Source of the DNA: JAAYTY01 sp964569245
GTDB lineage: Bacteria; Fermentibacterota; Fermentibacteria; Fermentibacterales; Fermentibacteraceae
Reading direction: 5' to 3'
NCBI GenBank assembly: GCA_964569245.1
Contig: CAZMTK010000002.1
Coordinates: 62,001-126,000, forward strand
Length of the DNA: 64,000 bases
Under the pieces are notes generated by a model that was not told the origin of the DNA, made no database searches, and was given only the letters and a program-made list of their open reading frames with translations. The number at the start of each line of letters is the position of its first letter. Within the stretch, counting starts at the first letter, position 1. Below are positions 37,634-45,752 of the stretch, one piece after another. Made by a program: the position numbers and the translations under genes.

Positions 37634-38814
37634 CTCTCCACGAACTCCGCGTGAAGGGCAGAGAGGGCCCGATTCCTCGAGCCGAGCGGCACCAGGGCGG
37701 AAATCGTCGCGTGCGAATCGACGGTCTGGAGCATGTCTATGCCGGCATCCCTGAGACTCGCGGAGAACCTCGCCATCACGCCCCTGAGTCCGTGCATCCC
37801 CGCCCCGACTATAGACACCTTCACGCAGGGCCCGGTTTCGGACCACTTCAGACCGCCGGCGGAGAGGATGCCGCGAACTCTCTCGGCCTCTTCGACGGGA
37901 ACGGTGAACACCGCGGAGGCTCCGAAGACGGTGAACATGTCCATCGAGATGCCCTCGGCGGCGACCATGCCGAACACCGACGCATGGAACTCCCTCGGGA
38001 CGCGGCCCGTGCCGTCCACGGAGAACTGCCAGACGGGGCTTCCGGCTGCGACTCCACTGATGTACCGCCCGCTCCTTATCACGAAGGGCTCGACCCTCGT
38101 CACCAGCGCTCCAGTGTCGTGCGAGCGCACCTCGATCGGCGTGCGCGATTCGATGGCCAGCTCGGCGGCTCTCGGGTGAACCACCTTCGCCCCCTGCCAG
38201 GACATCTGGCGGAGGTCCTCGGCGCTTATCCGTTCGATCCTCGCCGCCGATGGAACCAGCGCCGGATCGGCTGTGAAGATCGCTTCGACGTTCTTGAAGA
38301 GAACCACCTCGTCTGCGCCGAGCGCAGCACCGAGGGCCATGGCAGTAGTGTCGCTCCCCCCCCTGCCCAGCGTAGTGATGCGGCCGTCCCGTGCGCGCCC
38401 CTGGAATCCCGCCACGACGGCGCACGCGCCCCGGGAGAGGGTGTCCCGTATCGGGTCGGTCTGTACGCACTCGATGTCCGGAGCGCTCGGGTGACCATCC
38501 GTCACAATTCCGGCGTCCCATCCTGCGAGAGCCTCGGAGGGAACTCCTGCCTGCCTCAGCGTCTCCGCCATGACTACCGCCGATATGACCTCGCCGCAGC
38601 AGAGAACCAGATCGCGTTCTGCCGGCGGACAGGACCCCGCAAGCTCCAGCAGGGTGTCAGTGGCGTAGGGATCTCCGGATCTGCCCATTGCTGAAACGAC
38701 CACAACGAGCCGGTCCCCGGCCTCCACCGCCTTCCTGCAGTGCGCTGCCGCGACGGCTCTTCCACGGGAATCGCCTATGCACGTTCCGCCGAACTTGAAT
38801 ACTCTCAGCGCCAA
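37630..38814 (-). CDS. lysC: aspartate kinase
   Basis: 394 residues from a TTG at 38812-38814 with GGAGG 5 bases upstream; the product then starts (M)ALRVFKFGGTCIGD, matching the KFGGTS entry motif (here TC). Catalytic-domain motifs include VVSAMGRSGDPYATD, GRGGSDTTAMALGAAL and the ADPALVP region. Two ACT domains follow from about residue 255 (FTVFGASAVFTVPV and CVKVSIVGAGMHGLRGVMAR), the usual lysine/threonine feedback module. It feeds lysine, diaminopimelate, threonine and methionine synthesis. Coupling with uppP suggests a cell-wall link through diaminopimelate (inference). Confidence 0.94.
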   Translation of the reverse strand: MALRVFKFGGTCIGDSRGRAVAAAHCRKAVEAGDRLVVVVSAMGRSGDPYATDTLLELAGSCPPAERDLVLCCGEVISAVVMAETLRQAGVPSEALAGWDAGIVTDGHPSAPDIECVQTDPIRDTLSRGACAVVAGFQGRARDGRITTLGRGGSDTTAMALGAALGADEVVLFKNVEAIFTADPALVPSAARIERISAEDLRQMSWQGAKVVHPRAAELAIESRTPIEVRSHDTGALVTRVEPFVIRSGRYISGVAAGSPVWQFSVDGTGRVPREFHASVFGMVAAEGISMDMFTVFGASAVFTVPVEEAERVRGILSAGGLKWSETGPCVKVSIVGAGMHGLRGVMARFSASLRDAGIDMLQTVDSHATISALVPLGSRNRALSALHAEFVER

Positions 38815-38961
38815 GGCTCCCTCCGATGCGATGGTGGCCGGCACAGTGCCGCTGCCAGTCTGGATTCTACATGTACGGGGGGTGCGGCGGCCACAGAGCC
38901 GCTTCCGCGCGTCGGCAGCCCCTTATATTGCCGGGGCTCGACTCCCGGCGGAGGAGGATGC
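38815..38961. promoter_or_regulatory. divergent intergenic region between lysC and glycosyltransferase operon
   Basis: 147 bases with start signals on both strands. Plus strand: TATATT at 38924-38929, about 32 bases before the TTG start of the first glycosyltransferase, but no good -35 at 17 bases. Minus strand: TAGAAT at 38864-38869, about 50 bases before the lysC start, again with a weak -35. Both are candidates only. Confidence 0.3.
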
Positions 38962-40239
38962 TTGGCGGAGCGAACGCGCTCGGTGTGCATGCTCGTGAGA
39001 AACGAGCTCTGGAACGACGCCAGAGTGAAGAAGGAGGCCAGGAGCCTTCTGGCGGCGGGCTGGAGGGTCACCGTCGTCTGCAGGCAGGAGCCGGGCGCCC
39101 CGCTGGTCGAGGACTGGAACGGCATCAGGATCGTCCGGCCCAGGTACAGGTCTGCGCTCACGGAGAGCCTGCGGAGGAGGGCCGATGCGGCCGGCGGACG
39201 GGGATGGGCGGTTCGGCTGGCAGGAGCCGTGCGGAGGAACCCGGTCCGCAGGTTCCTTTCCGACGCCTTCCGCAACACCATGTACGATCTGCGCCTCCTC
39301 GCCGCTCTGCTCAGGGAGAAAGCCTCCGTCTATCATGCCAACGACCTGGACACCCTTCTCGTCTGCAGCCTGGCGGCGGCGATCAGGAGGGCCCGGCTCG
39401 TCTACGATTCCCACGAGCTGTGGCTGGGATCGGCAAGGCACCTGAGAGAGACCGGCAGGCTGGGGCGGCTGAGGGACAGGCTCACGGAGCGCCTCCTGGT
39501 GGGCGGTTCCGACGCAGTCATCGCCGTCACTCCCGGCAGGGGAGCCGAGATGGAGAAGATGTATCCCTGGATCAGACCTCCTCTGATCGTTGAGAACTGC
39601 CCCGAGGTGATACCTCGAACAGAGAGGACGGGAGCGCTGCGGAGCATCATCGGCGCCGGCCCGGAGACGCCTGTCATGCTCTACCAGGGGATCGTCGCGT
39701 TCGAGAGGGGCCTGGAGCAGCTCGTGGAGGCGGCCGGGCTTATCGCCGGCGAGGGCATCCGCCTCGTCATCATGGGCCACGATGTCACGGGGGGGAGGAT
39801 CGCGAGGATGGCTGCGGATCCCGCCCTGCGGGGAACACTCCATGTGCTCCCTCCCGTAAGGTCTGAGGATCTGGCCGCTTACACTGCGGATGCCGACGCA
39901 GGGCTGATCCTTTTCAGGAACACCTGCCTCAACCACTATTATTCGCTTCCGAACAAGCTCTACGAGTACATGATGGCCGGGATTCCGGTCATCGCGAGCG
40001 ACCTGCCCGAGATCGCGAGGGTGGTGAGGGAGGGAGGCTTCGGCATGCTGATAGACCCGGAGGACCCGGGCGCGATTGCGGGCGCCGTCCGTCGCGCCGC
40101 CTCGGATCCCTCCTGGAGGGCTGCAGCGGGAGCCCGCGCAAGGGCTGCCGCACTGAAGACCCACAACTGGGGCGAGCAGGAGAAGGTCCTGCTCGCCGAA
40201 TACGAGCGTCTGGTCCGGCCAGGGAGCCCGGCGCGATGA
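38962..40239 (+). CDS. glycosyltransferase, GT4-like (first of three)
   Basis: 425 residues from the TTG at 38962, preceded by GGAGGAGG; an ATG at 38989 is the alternative. The Rossmann N-domain starts SVCMLVRNELWNDARVKKEA. The middle has HANDLDTLLV and YDSHELW, usual in GT4 enzymes. The C-terminal donor-binding part has YSLPNKLYEYMMAGIPVIAS, with the E-x7-E-type region reduced to NKLYEYMMAG. It probably adds a sugar to a lipid-linked glycan in the cytoplasm. The stop overlaps the next gene (ATGA). Confidence 0.88.
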   Translation: MAERTRSVCMLVRNELWNDARVKKEARSLLAAGWRVTVVCRQEPGAPLVEDWNGIRIVRPRYRSALTESLRRRADAAGGRGWAVRLAGAVRRNPVRRFLSDAFRNTMYDLRLLAALLREKASVYHANDLDTLLVCSLAAAIRRARLVYDSHELWLGSARHLRETGRLGRLRDRLTERLLVGGSDAVIAVTPGRGAEMEKMYPWIRPPLIVENCPEVIPRTERTGALRSIIGAGPETPVMLYQGIVAFERGLEQLVEAAGLIAGEGIRLVIMGHDVTGGRIARMAADPALRGTLHVLPPVRSEDLAAYTADADAGLILFRNTCLNHYYSLPNKLYEYMMAGIPVIASDLPEIARVVREGGFGMLIDPEDPGAIAGAVRRAASDPSWRAAAGARARAAALKTHNWGEQEKVLLAEYERLVRPGSPAR

Positions 40240-41486
40240 GGATCGACTACGTTCTGGACTTCCTGCCCACGTACGTCCTCGCGGAGCTGGCCGAGCTGGC
40301 ACGCCGGGGACACCGCCCGAAAGTGCATCTCTCCGGAGGTGACGACTTCTGGAAATCGCTTACCGGGGACGATCTGCCGCCGGGAGTCGAGAAGGCGCCC
40401 GCGTTCAACTGCGGATGGCTCCGCACCAATGCCCTGGTCCTTCCGCCAGCAGCTCTCGCGAGGTTTCTCCCTCTGCTCCTCCGCCCGGGGACCGGGTTCC
40501 TGCGCCTGGCCAGGCAGGCTCTCTCGTGCGGGTGCCTCAGGTTCTTCCTCTGCGGAGCGGAGCTCGCGACGAGGATGATGCGGGACCCTCCGGACAGGAT
40601 ACACTCTCACTTCGCGTGGACCTCCGCCCATGCGGCTATGTGGGCCTCGCGCCTGCTGGGCGTGCCGTTCAGCCTGACAGTGCACGCAGCTGACATCTTC
40701 ACCCCCGTCTCCGAAAGGAGAGTCAGGCTTCTGCTGGAGGCCTCCAGGCCTCCGATCACAATATCCCGTTTCAACATCGAATACATCAGAGGGCGGTGGG
40801 GCAGCGACGTGGCTGATCTGATGGCCATGACCCACCTCGGGATTCCGCTCCCTCCGCCATCCAGGGCTGTCACTGCCGAGGGGCCGCCGACTATCTTCTG
40901 CACCGCCAGCGGGCTGGCGGAGAAGAAGGGTGTGAGGATCCTGCTCGAGGCATGCAGCATGCTCGCCGCCAGGAGAAGGGACTGGAGATGCGTGATCGCC
41001 GGCTCGGATCCTGATGGAGGCGCTCTCGAGAGGTTCAGGGCTCTGACTGCGCGGTCCGGCCTGGGAGGTCTCGTCCGGTTCGCGGGAAACATTCCATCGA
41101 CCGAACTGATGAGGGCCGTTTCGGGAGCGGGGCTATTCGTCCTTCCCTGTGTCCGCGCCGAAAGCGGCGACATGGACGGGATACCGGTCTCCCTCATGGA
41201 GGCAATGGGCATGGGGCTTCCCGTCATCTCGTCCAGGATATCCGGGGTGCCGGAGCTCATCGAGGACGGAGTGAGCGGTCTGCTCGTCGAACCTGGCGAT
41301 CCCTCGGCGCTGGCATCGGCGATCGAGCGCCTGCTGGACGATCCGGAGCTGGCGGACTCGCTTGGAAGGGAGGCCTCGAGACGAGTGGCGGAGGGTTTCT
41401 CGGTGGAGTCTTACATAGATGCGCTGGAGAGGGCCTGGGCCTCGATTCAGCCCTCTGCAAGGCGAACGGTTCCGGCTGATGAATGA
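40236..41486 (+). CDS. glycosyltransferase, GT4-like (second of three)
   Basis: 416 residues, GT-B fold. Seen: HSHFAWTSAHAAMWASRLLG and VPFSLTVHAADIF in the acceptor half, ISRFNIEYIR, then TASGLAEKKGVRILLEACSM. The donor motif is EAMGMGLPVISSRISGVPEL, followed by DGVSGLLVEPGDPSALASAI. This resembles colanic-acid WcaL-type transferases. The third transferase begins inside its last 8 bases. Confidence 0.9.
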   Translation: MRIDYVLDFLPTYVLAELAELARRGHRPKVHLSGGDDFWKSLTGDDLPPGVEKAPAFNCGWLRTNALVLPPAALARFLPLLLRPGTGFLRLARQALSCGCLRFFLCGAELATRMMRDPPDRIHSHFAWTSAHAAMWASRLLGVPFSLTVHAADIFTPVSERRVRLLLEASRPPITISRFNIEYIRGRWGSDVADLMAMTHLGIPLPPPSRAVTAEGPPTIFCTASGLAEKKGVRILLEACSMLAARRRDWRCVIAGSDPDGGALERFRALTARSGLGGLVRFAGNIPSTELMRAVSGAGLFVLPCVRAESGDMDGIPVSLMEAMGMGLPVISSRISGVPELIEDGVSGLLVEPGDPSALASAIERLLDDPELADSLGREASRRVAEGFSVESYIDALERAWASIQPSARRTVPADE

Positions 41487-42858
41487 ACGCAGACTGGCCA
41501 GGATGTTCTTCCTCGCCTACACTTTCCCGCCGGTTTCCACCGGCTCGGGGCCGAGATGCGTGGCCTTCAGCCGATGCATGCCTGAGGGTGGCTGGACGCT
41601 CATCCCTGTCGTCGCGGGCAATCCGGTGGGGCTTCCGCTGGACGAGAGCCTCCTGGACTCCCTGCCGGAGGACGTCCTCGAGTCACGGATCATCCTGCGC
41701 GACCCCCTCGGCAAGTTCGCGATGCCCCAGGATTTCGCCAGCGAGTCGGGAGGCGACCGCTCGACACAGGGCTCCAACAGGCTGCTGAAGATGCTCAGGA
41801 GCCTCTTCAGGCTTTACGTCCTCATCCCTGACAAGGCGATGATCTGGTCCAGGGAAGCTTCCAGGGCCGTCGTTCGTGCAGCCCCGGAATCGGGGGCGAG
41901 AATGATCATGTCCTTCGGCCCTCCTCACTCGTGCCACCTGGCCGCCATGAGGGCTTCGCGAAGGACCGGCCTTCCCTGGGTAGCGCACTTCGGCGACCTC
42001 TGGACCTACGACTCGCTCAACGAATGGCAGTACGTCTCGGCCTTCAGCAGGATGATCCAGAGGCGGCTAGAGTCCAGAGTGGTGCTCGGCGCGGACGGGA
42101 TTCTGACCACCAGCGCCAGCTCGTCGGAGTATTTCGAGCGCACCTACGGGGGGCGATGCCCTCCCACTCACTTCCTCCCCAACGGGTACGATCCGCAGAT
42201 ACTGTCGCCCGGGCCGGAGCCAGCAAGGAGACCGGGCGACAGCTTCACTCTGACCTATACTGGATTCTTCATGGGAACCCAGACTCCGGAATACTTCTTC
42301 GAGGGGCTCAGGCTCCATTTCTCCCGCAGGCCCTCCAGCAGGCTCCGGGTACGCATCGTCGGCGACCTCAGGCCCCTTCACCGGGACATGCCGAAGCGCA
42401 TTGGCATCGCCGACAGGCTGGACATCACAGGACAGGTCTCCTTCGCGAGGGCCAGGGATGAGCAGATGGCGGCCGATGCACTGATGGTCATGTACCCTCC
42501 GCTTCCCGGCTCGGAGGTGAAGAACCCCACGAAGCTTGCGGAGTACCTGCTCGCCAGGCGCTCCATCCTCGCCATCGTGACCGAGGGCGAGCTCTCGAGG
42601 ACCATAGAGGCTCTCGATGCCGGCTACTCCGTTCCCCAGAATCCCGAGCTGATCGCGGGAGTTCTCGCGAGGATGGAGGACGACTGGAGCGCAGGCAGGC
42701 TCAGGGTAGTCAGCGACATGGATGCAGTTGCCGAGATGTTCGACATGAGGCAGGGCTGCAGGAGGCTGGGGCTGTTCCTCGACCAGATCGCCAGCAGGGG
42801 GCGCCTCAGATGGGCTGCGTTATCTTCCCGGCACGCCAGGGGAAAGGGGTGGAGATGA
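41479..42858 (+). CDS. glycosyltransferase-like protein (third of three)
   Basis: 459 residues from the ATG at 41479-41481. The N-terminal FFLAYTFPPVSTGSGPRCVA matches the YYFPPxxxxGxxR entry seen in WbuB-like GT4 enzymes. Later: SFGPPHSCHLAAM, LPWVAHFGDLWTYDSL, and TTSASSSEYFERTYGG. The donor region is PGSEVKNPTKLAEYLLARRS rather than the usual EAMACG. It is probably a GT4 family member; acceptor and donor are unknown. Its stop overlaps the start of the acidic protein (ATGA). Confidence 0.8.
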   Translation: MNERRLARMFFLAYTFPPVSTGSGPRCVAFSRCMPEGGWTLIPVVAGNPVGLPLDESLLDSLPEDVLESRIILRDPLGKFAMPQDFASESGGDRSTQGSNRLLKMLRSLFRLYVLIPDKAMIWSREASRAVVRAAPESGARMIMSFGPPHSCHLAAMRASRRTGLPWVAHFGDLWTYDSLNEWQYVSAFSRMIQRRLESRVVLGADGILTTSASSSEYFERTYGGRCPPTHFLPNGYDPQILSPGPEPARRPGDSFTLTYTGFFMGTQTPEYFFEGLRLHFSRRPSSRLRVRIVGDLRPLHRDMPKRIGIADRLDITGQVSFARARDEQMAADALMVMYPPLPGSEVKNPTKLAEYLLARRSILAIVTEGELSRTIEALDAGYSVPQNPELIAGVLARMEDDWSAGRLRVVSDMDAVAEMFDMRQGCRRLGLFLDQIASRGRLRWAALSSRHARGKGWR

Positions 42859-43082
42859 CCTGGGACGACGATATCCCCGACGAGAGTGACCTCGAGGACG
42901 AGGACGATTTCGACGAGGATTCCGACGAGGAAGAGGAGGATGAGCCGGGCGCGGCGGAGTTCCCCGACACCGGAGGGGAATGGGCCTGGGAGGATTCGGA
43001 AGACGACGACGAAGAAGACGAGGAAGAGGAAGACGAAGAGTACGACGAAGAGGACGACGAGGATTTCGACGAGGACGACTAG
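42855..43082 (+). CDS. extremely acidic 75-residue protein, unknown function
   Basis: The ATG at 42855-42857 overlaps the stop of the preceding glycosyltransferase (ATGA) and is preceded by GGGGTGGAG, so translation is credible. About 51 of the 75 residues are Asp or Glu, there is no Lys or Arg, and the few aromatic residues (Trp, Phe, Tyr) punctuate the acidic runs, for example WDDDIPDESDLEDEDDF and EYDEEDDEDFDEDD. No family is recognised. Possible roles are DNA or RNA mimicry, metal buffering or a charged tail-like chaperone; none is supported beyond composition. A longer in-frame start at 42810 would add 15 residues. Confidence 0.7.
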   Translation: MTWDDDIPDESDLEDEDDFDEDSDEEEEDEPGAAEFPDTGGEWAWEDSEDDDEEDEEEEDEEYDEEDDEDFDEDD

Positions 43083-43282
43083 CTCGCCCCCGCCTGGGAG
43101 TCCGGAGCAGCACCCTGTCCCGGTAGCATATCGGTGAAGCACCCGCCCCGTGCGGACGGACCTCCCCGAAAGGTTCCGGCCCGCCGGTGTCCGACTCAGG
43201 CTGTCCGAAGGAGGCCGGGCCGGCATTCCAGGCGGCATTGCGCGGAGGCGCACTCCGCATCGTCCAGGCCTCTTTTCGGCTC

Positions 43283-44008
43283 ATGAGCGGCATCGAAGCA
43301 TCGCTGATACTCCTCCTCGGGGCGTTCGTACAGGGGGTCACGGGCTTCGCCTTCTCGCTGCTGTCGCTCCCGCTGCTGACGCTTCTCGCCCCGGCGGAGG
43401 AGGCCGTGCCGGTGCTTTCCGTCTTCGGCCTCGTCGTGAACCTGATGGTCTTTCTTTCCGTGCCTCGCGCCGCGAAGCCCCTGATGTTCCTGCCGCTCTA
43501 CGCAGCCGGACTCGTCTTCACCTGGCCGGGAATACTCCTGCTCGAGGTTCTGCCGGACCGGCCCGTGAGAATCGTCATCGGAGCGCTCGTCCTGGCTACA
43601 GCGCTGGCCTGCCTCGCCAAGAGGAGCGTTTCCGAGCCGAGGAGGAAGCGGCTGGCGCTTGCCCTGACCGGAACAGCCAGCGGCCTGATGAACGGGCTCA
43701 CGACCTTCAGCGGTCCTCCCGTCATCGTGTTCCTCGCCGGGACGGATGTGGGGCGAGACGAGTTCAGGGCCAACCTGTCGCTCTACTTCCTCGTCCTCAA
43801 TGTCTTCATGGTGCCGATGCTGGTCTCGCGAGGCCTCCTGACACCGGCGCTGTGGGGCGACATCGCGAGGCTCGCGCCCTTCGTGCTAGCGGGCTCCCTG
43901 GCCGGAAGCCTGGTTGCCCGCCGCATCGATCGCGTGCTCTTCCGCAGGATGGTGCTGATCCTGCTGGCCGCGCTCGGCCTCATGGCGGTGGTGACGGCCC
44001 TGGCGTGA
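43283..44008 (+). CDS. TauE/SafE family membrane permease
   Basis: 241 residues from the ATG at 43283, where the first membrane segment follows directly (IEASLILLLGAFVQGVTGFA). An ATG at 43187 is also open but gives a polar, unusual leader; neither has a strong ribosome site. The glycine-rich FVQGVTGFAFSLLSLPLLTL and the internal repeat TGTASGLMNGLTTFSGPPVI are the two pseudo-symmetric TauE/SafE motifs. About eight membrane segments. Family members export sulfite, sulfoacetate or other organic anions; the substrate here is unknown. The 200 bases before it show nothing clear. Confidence 0.85.
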   Translation: MSGIEASLILLLGAFVQGVTGFAFSLLSLPLLTLLAPAEEAVPVLSVFGLVVNLMVFLSVPRAAKPLMFLPLYAAGLVFTWPGILLLEVLPDRPVRIVIGALVLATALACLAKRSVSEPRRKRLALALTGTASGLMNGLTTFSGPPVIVFLAGTDVGRDEFRANLSLYFLVLNVFMVPMLVSRGLLTPALWGDIARLAPFVLAGSLAGSLVARRIDRVLFRRMVLILLAALGLMAVVTALA

Positions 44009-44102
44009 GAGGTCGGGGGTGTGCACCGGCCCGCACTCACACATCCACAGGCCCGGCCGTATGTTCGGCCTTTCCGGAGGTCCCACCCAGGGGAGGTACA
44101 CA

Positions 44103-45752
44103 GTGGCCGACGACAAGGTGAAGTACTCCGTCAGCCCCGAGGGCGAGAAGTTCCAGCTCCCGACCGAAGCCGACGTCCCCGCCGAGATGGCCCGCCTAAG
44201 AGCCCTGGCGGACGAGCACAGGAAGCTCGGCCGCGAGATAGTCGGCGTCGTCGGCCTTGGCTTCGTCGGAGCCGTGATGGCTGCGGTCGTGGCAGACTCC
44301 AAGCGCCCGGACGGCACGCCGGGCAAGTTCGTGATCGGCATGCAGCGCCCCAGCACAAGGAGCTACTGGAAGATCCCCCTCTTCAACCGCGGCATCTCGC
44401 CCGTGACTGCGGAGGATCCGGAAGTCGCCCCCATGATCCGCCGATGCGTTGTCGAGCAGAAGACCATGACGGCGACCTTCACTGAGGAGGCTCTCGGCCT
44501 TGTCGATGTCGTGGTAGTGGATGTGCAGTGCGACTACCTCAAGGAGCGGCTGGGCGACTGCCGTGAGGGCGCTGCGGACATGGCCGCACTGGAGGAGTCG
44601 CTGGGCGTCATCGCCCACAACATCCAGCCTCACGCGCTGGTACTGATCGAGACCACGGTTCCTCCGGGCACCACCGAGCAGGTGGCCTACCCGATCATGA
44701 AGAAGATCTTCGAGAGGCGCGGCATCACAGCCGAGCCCCTTCTGGCGCACAGCTACGAGCGCGTCATGCCTGGGCGCAACTACGTCGCATCGATCCGAGA
44801 CTTCTGGAGGGTCTGCAGCGGCACCAATGAAGAGGCCCGCGAGCGGGTGGTGAAGTTCCTTGACGAGGTGCTCAACACCAAGCAGTTCCCGTTGACGGTT
44901 CTGGACAGGCCCATCGAGTCGGAGACGGCGAAGATCGTCGAGAACAGCTTCAGGGCCACCATGCTGGCCTTCCTGGACGAGTGGTCGGTGTTCGCGGAGC
45001 GCAACGGCGTAGATCTCAAGAAGGTGATAGACGCCATAAGGGTGAGGCCCACGCACTCCAACATGATCTTCCCCGGGCCGGGCATCGGCGGATACTGCCT
45101 GCCGAAGGACGGAGGGCTGGGGGTCTGGTCCTACAGGCACATAATGGGCTTCGACGACGACATCTTCAGGATCACGCCCATGGCCGTGGACATCAACGAC
45201 ACCCGCTCTCTTCGAGTGCCGCAGATGGTGCGCGACGCACTGCGCAACATGAACGCTCAGGTTGCGGCGGCCGAGGTTCTCGTGCTCGGCGCCTCGTACA
45301 GGGAAGACGTAGGCGACACCAGGTACAGCGGCTCGGAGATCATAGTGCGCAAGCTCACCGAGATGGGCGCCGACGTCCGTGTGCACGACCCGTACCTGGA
45401 GCACTGGTGGGAGTTCGAGGCGCAGGACACCTACCCGAAGCCCGGCTACAGCTGGGCCCGGTTCTTCCATCGCCAGGAGCAGCTCGCCAACCTCAGGCTG
45501 GAGAAGGATCTCTGGAGGGCCATGAAGGGCGCCGACGCGCTAGTCTTCGCGGTGAGGCACGCCGAGTACCTGGAACTGGAGCCGGACAGGGTGTTCGAGG
45601 CGGTGGGCAAGCCGTTCGCGGTGATAGACTGCTTCTGCATCCTCGACGACGCGAAGATCCGAAGGTACTTCGAGCTGGGCTGCGAGGTGAAGGGACTGGG
45701 TCGCGGCCATGTGAAGCGCATCAAGGAGAGCGTGGCCAGGGAGCGGAAATGA
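44103..45752 (+). CDS. nucleotide-sugar dehydrogenase (UDP-Glc/UDP-ManNAc dehydrogenase family)
   Basis: 549 residues from the GTG at 44103-44105, with GGGGAGGT 6 bases upstream. Oxidises a UDP-hexose to the uronic acid using two NAD+. The NAD motif is VGVVGLGFVGAVMA (about residue 47), the catalytic Cys lies in GIGGYCLPKDGG, the central helix has ETAKIVENSFRATMLAFLDE, and the C-terminal UDP domain has VLVLGASYREDVGDTRYS. At about 549 residues it is longer than the usual 400-450, with an N-terminal leader of about 45 residues and inserts in the C-domain. Its product could feed the decarboxylase at 57549-58484. Confidence 0.88.
   Translation: MADDKVKYSVSPEGEKFQLPTEADVPAEMARLRALADEHRKLGREIVGVVGLGFVGAVMAAVVADSKRPDGTPGKFVIGMQRPSTRSYWKIPLFNRGISPVTAEDPEVAPMIRRCVVEQKTMTATFTEEALGLVDVVVVDVQCDYLKERLGDCREGAADMAALEESLGVIAHNIQPHALVLIETTVPPGTTEQVAYPIMKKIFERRGITAEPLLAHSYERVMPGRNYVASIRDFWRVCSGTNEEARERVVKFLDEVLNTKQFPLTVLDRPIESETAKIVENSFRATMLAFLDEWSVFAERNGVDLKKVIDAIRVRPTHSNMIFPGPGIGGYCLPKDGGLGVWSYRHIMGFDDDIFRITPMAVDINDTRSLRVPQMVRDALRNMNAQVAAAEVLVLGASYREDVGDTRYSGSEIIVRKLTEMGADVRVHDPYLEHWWEFEAQDTYPKPGYSWARFFHRQEQLANLRLEKDLWRAMKGADALVFAVRHAEYLELEPDRVFEAVGKPFAVIDCFCILDDAKIRRYFELGCEVKGLGRGHVKRIKESVARERK

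Noticed and set aside
42624..43253. minus-strand frame with long Val/Leu/Phe runs
   Set aside because: The apparent membrane segments are just the complement of the GAN-rich DNA that encodes the acidic protein.
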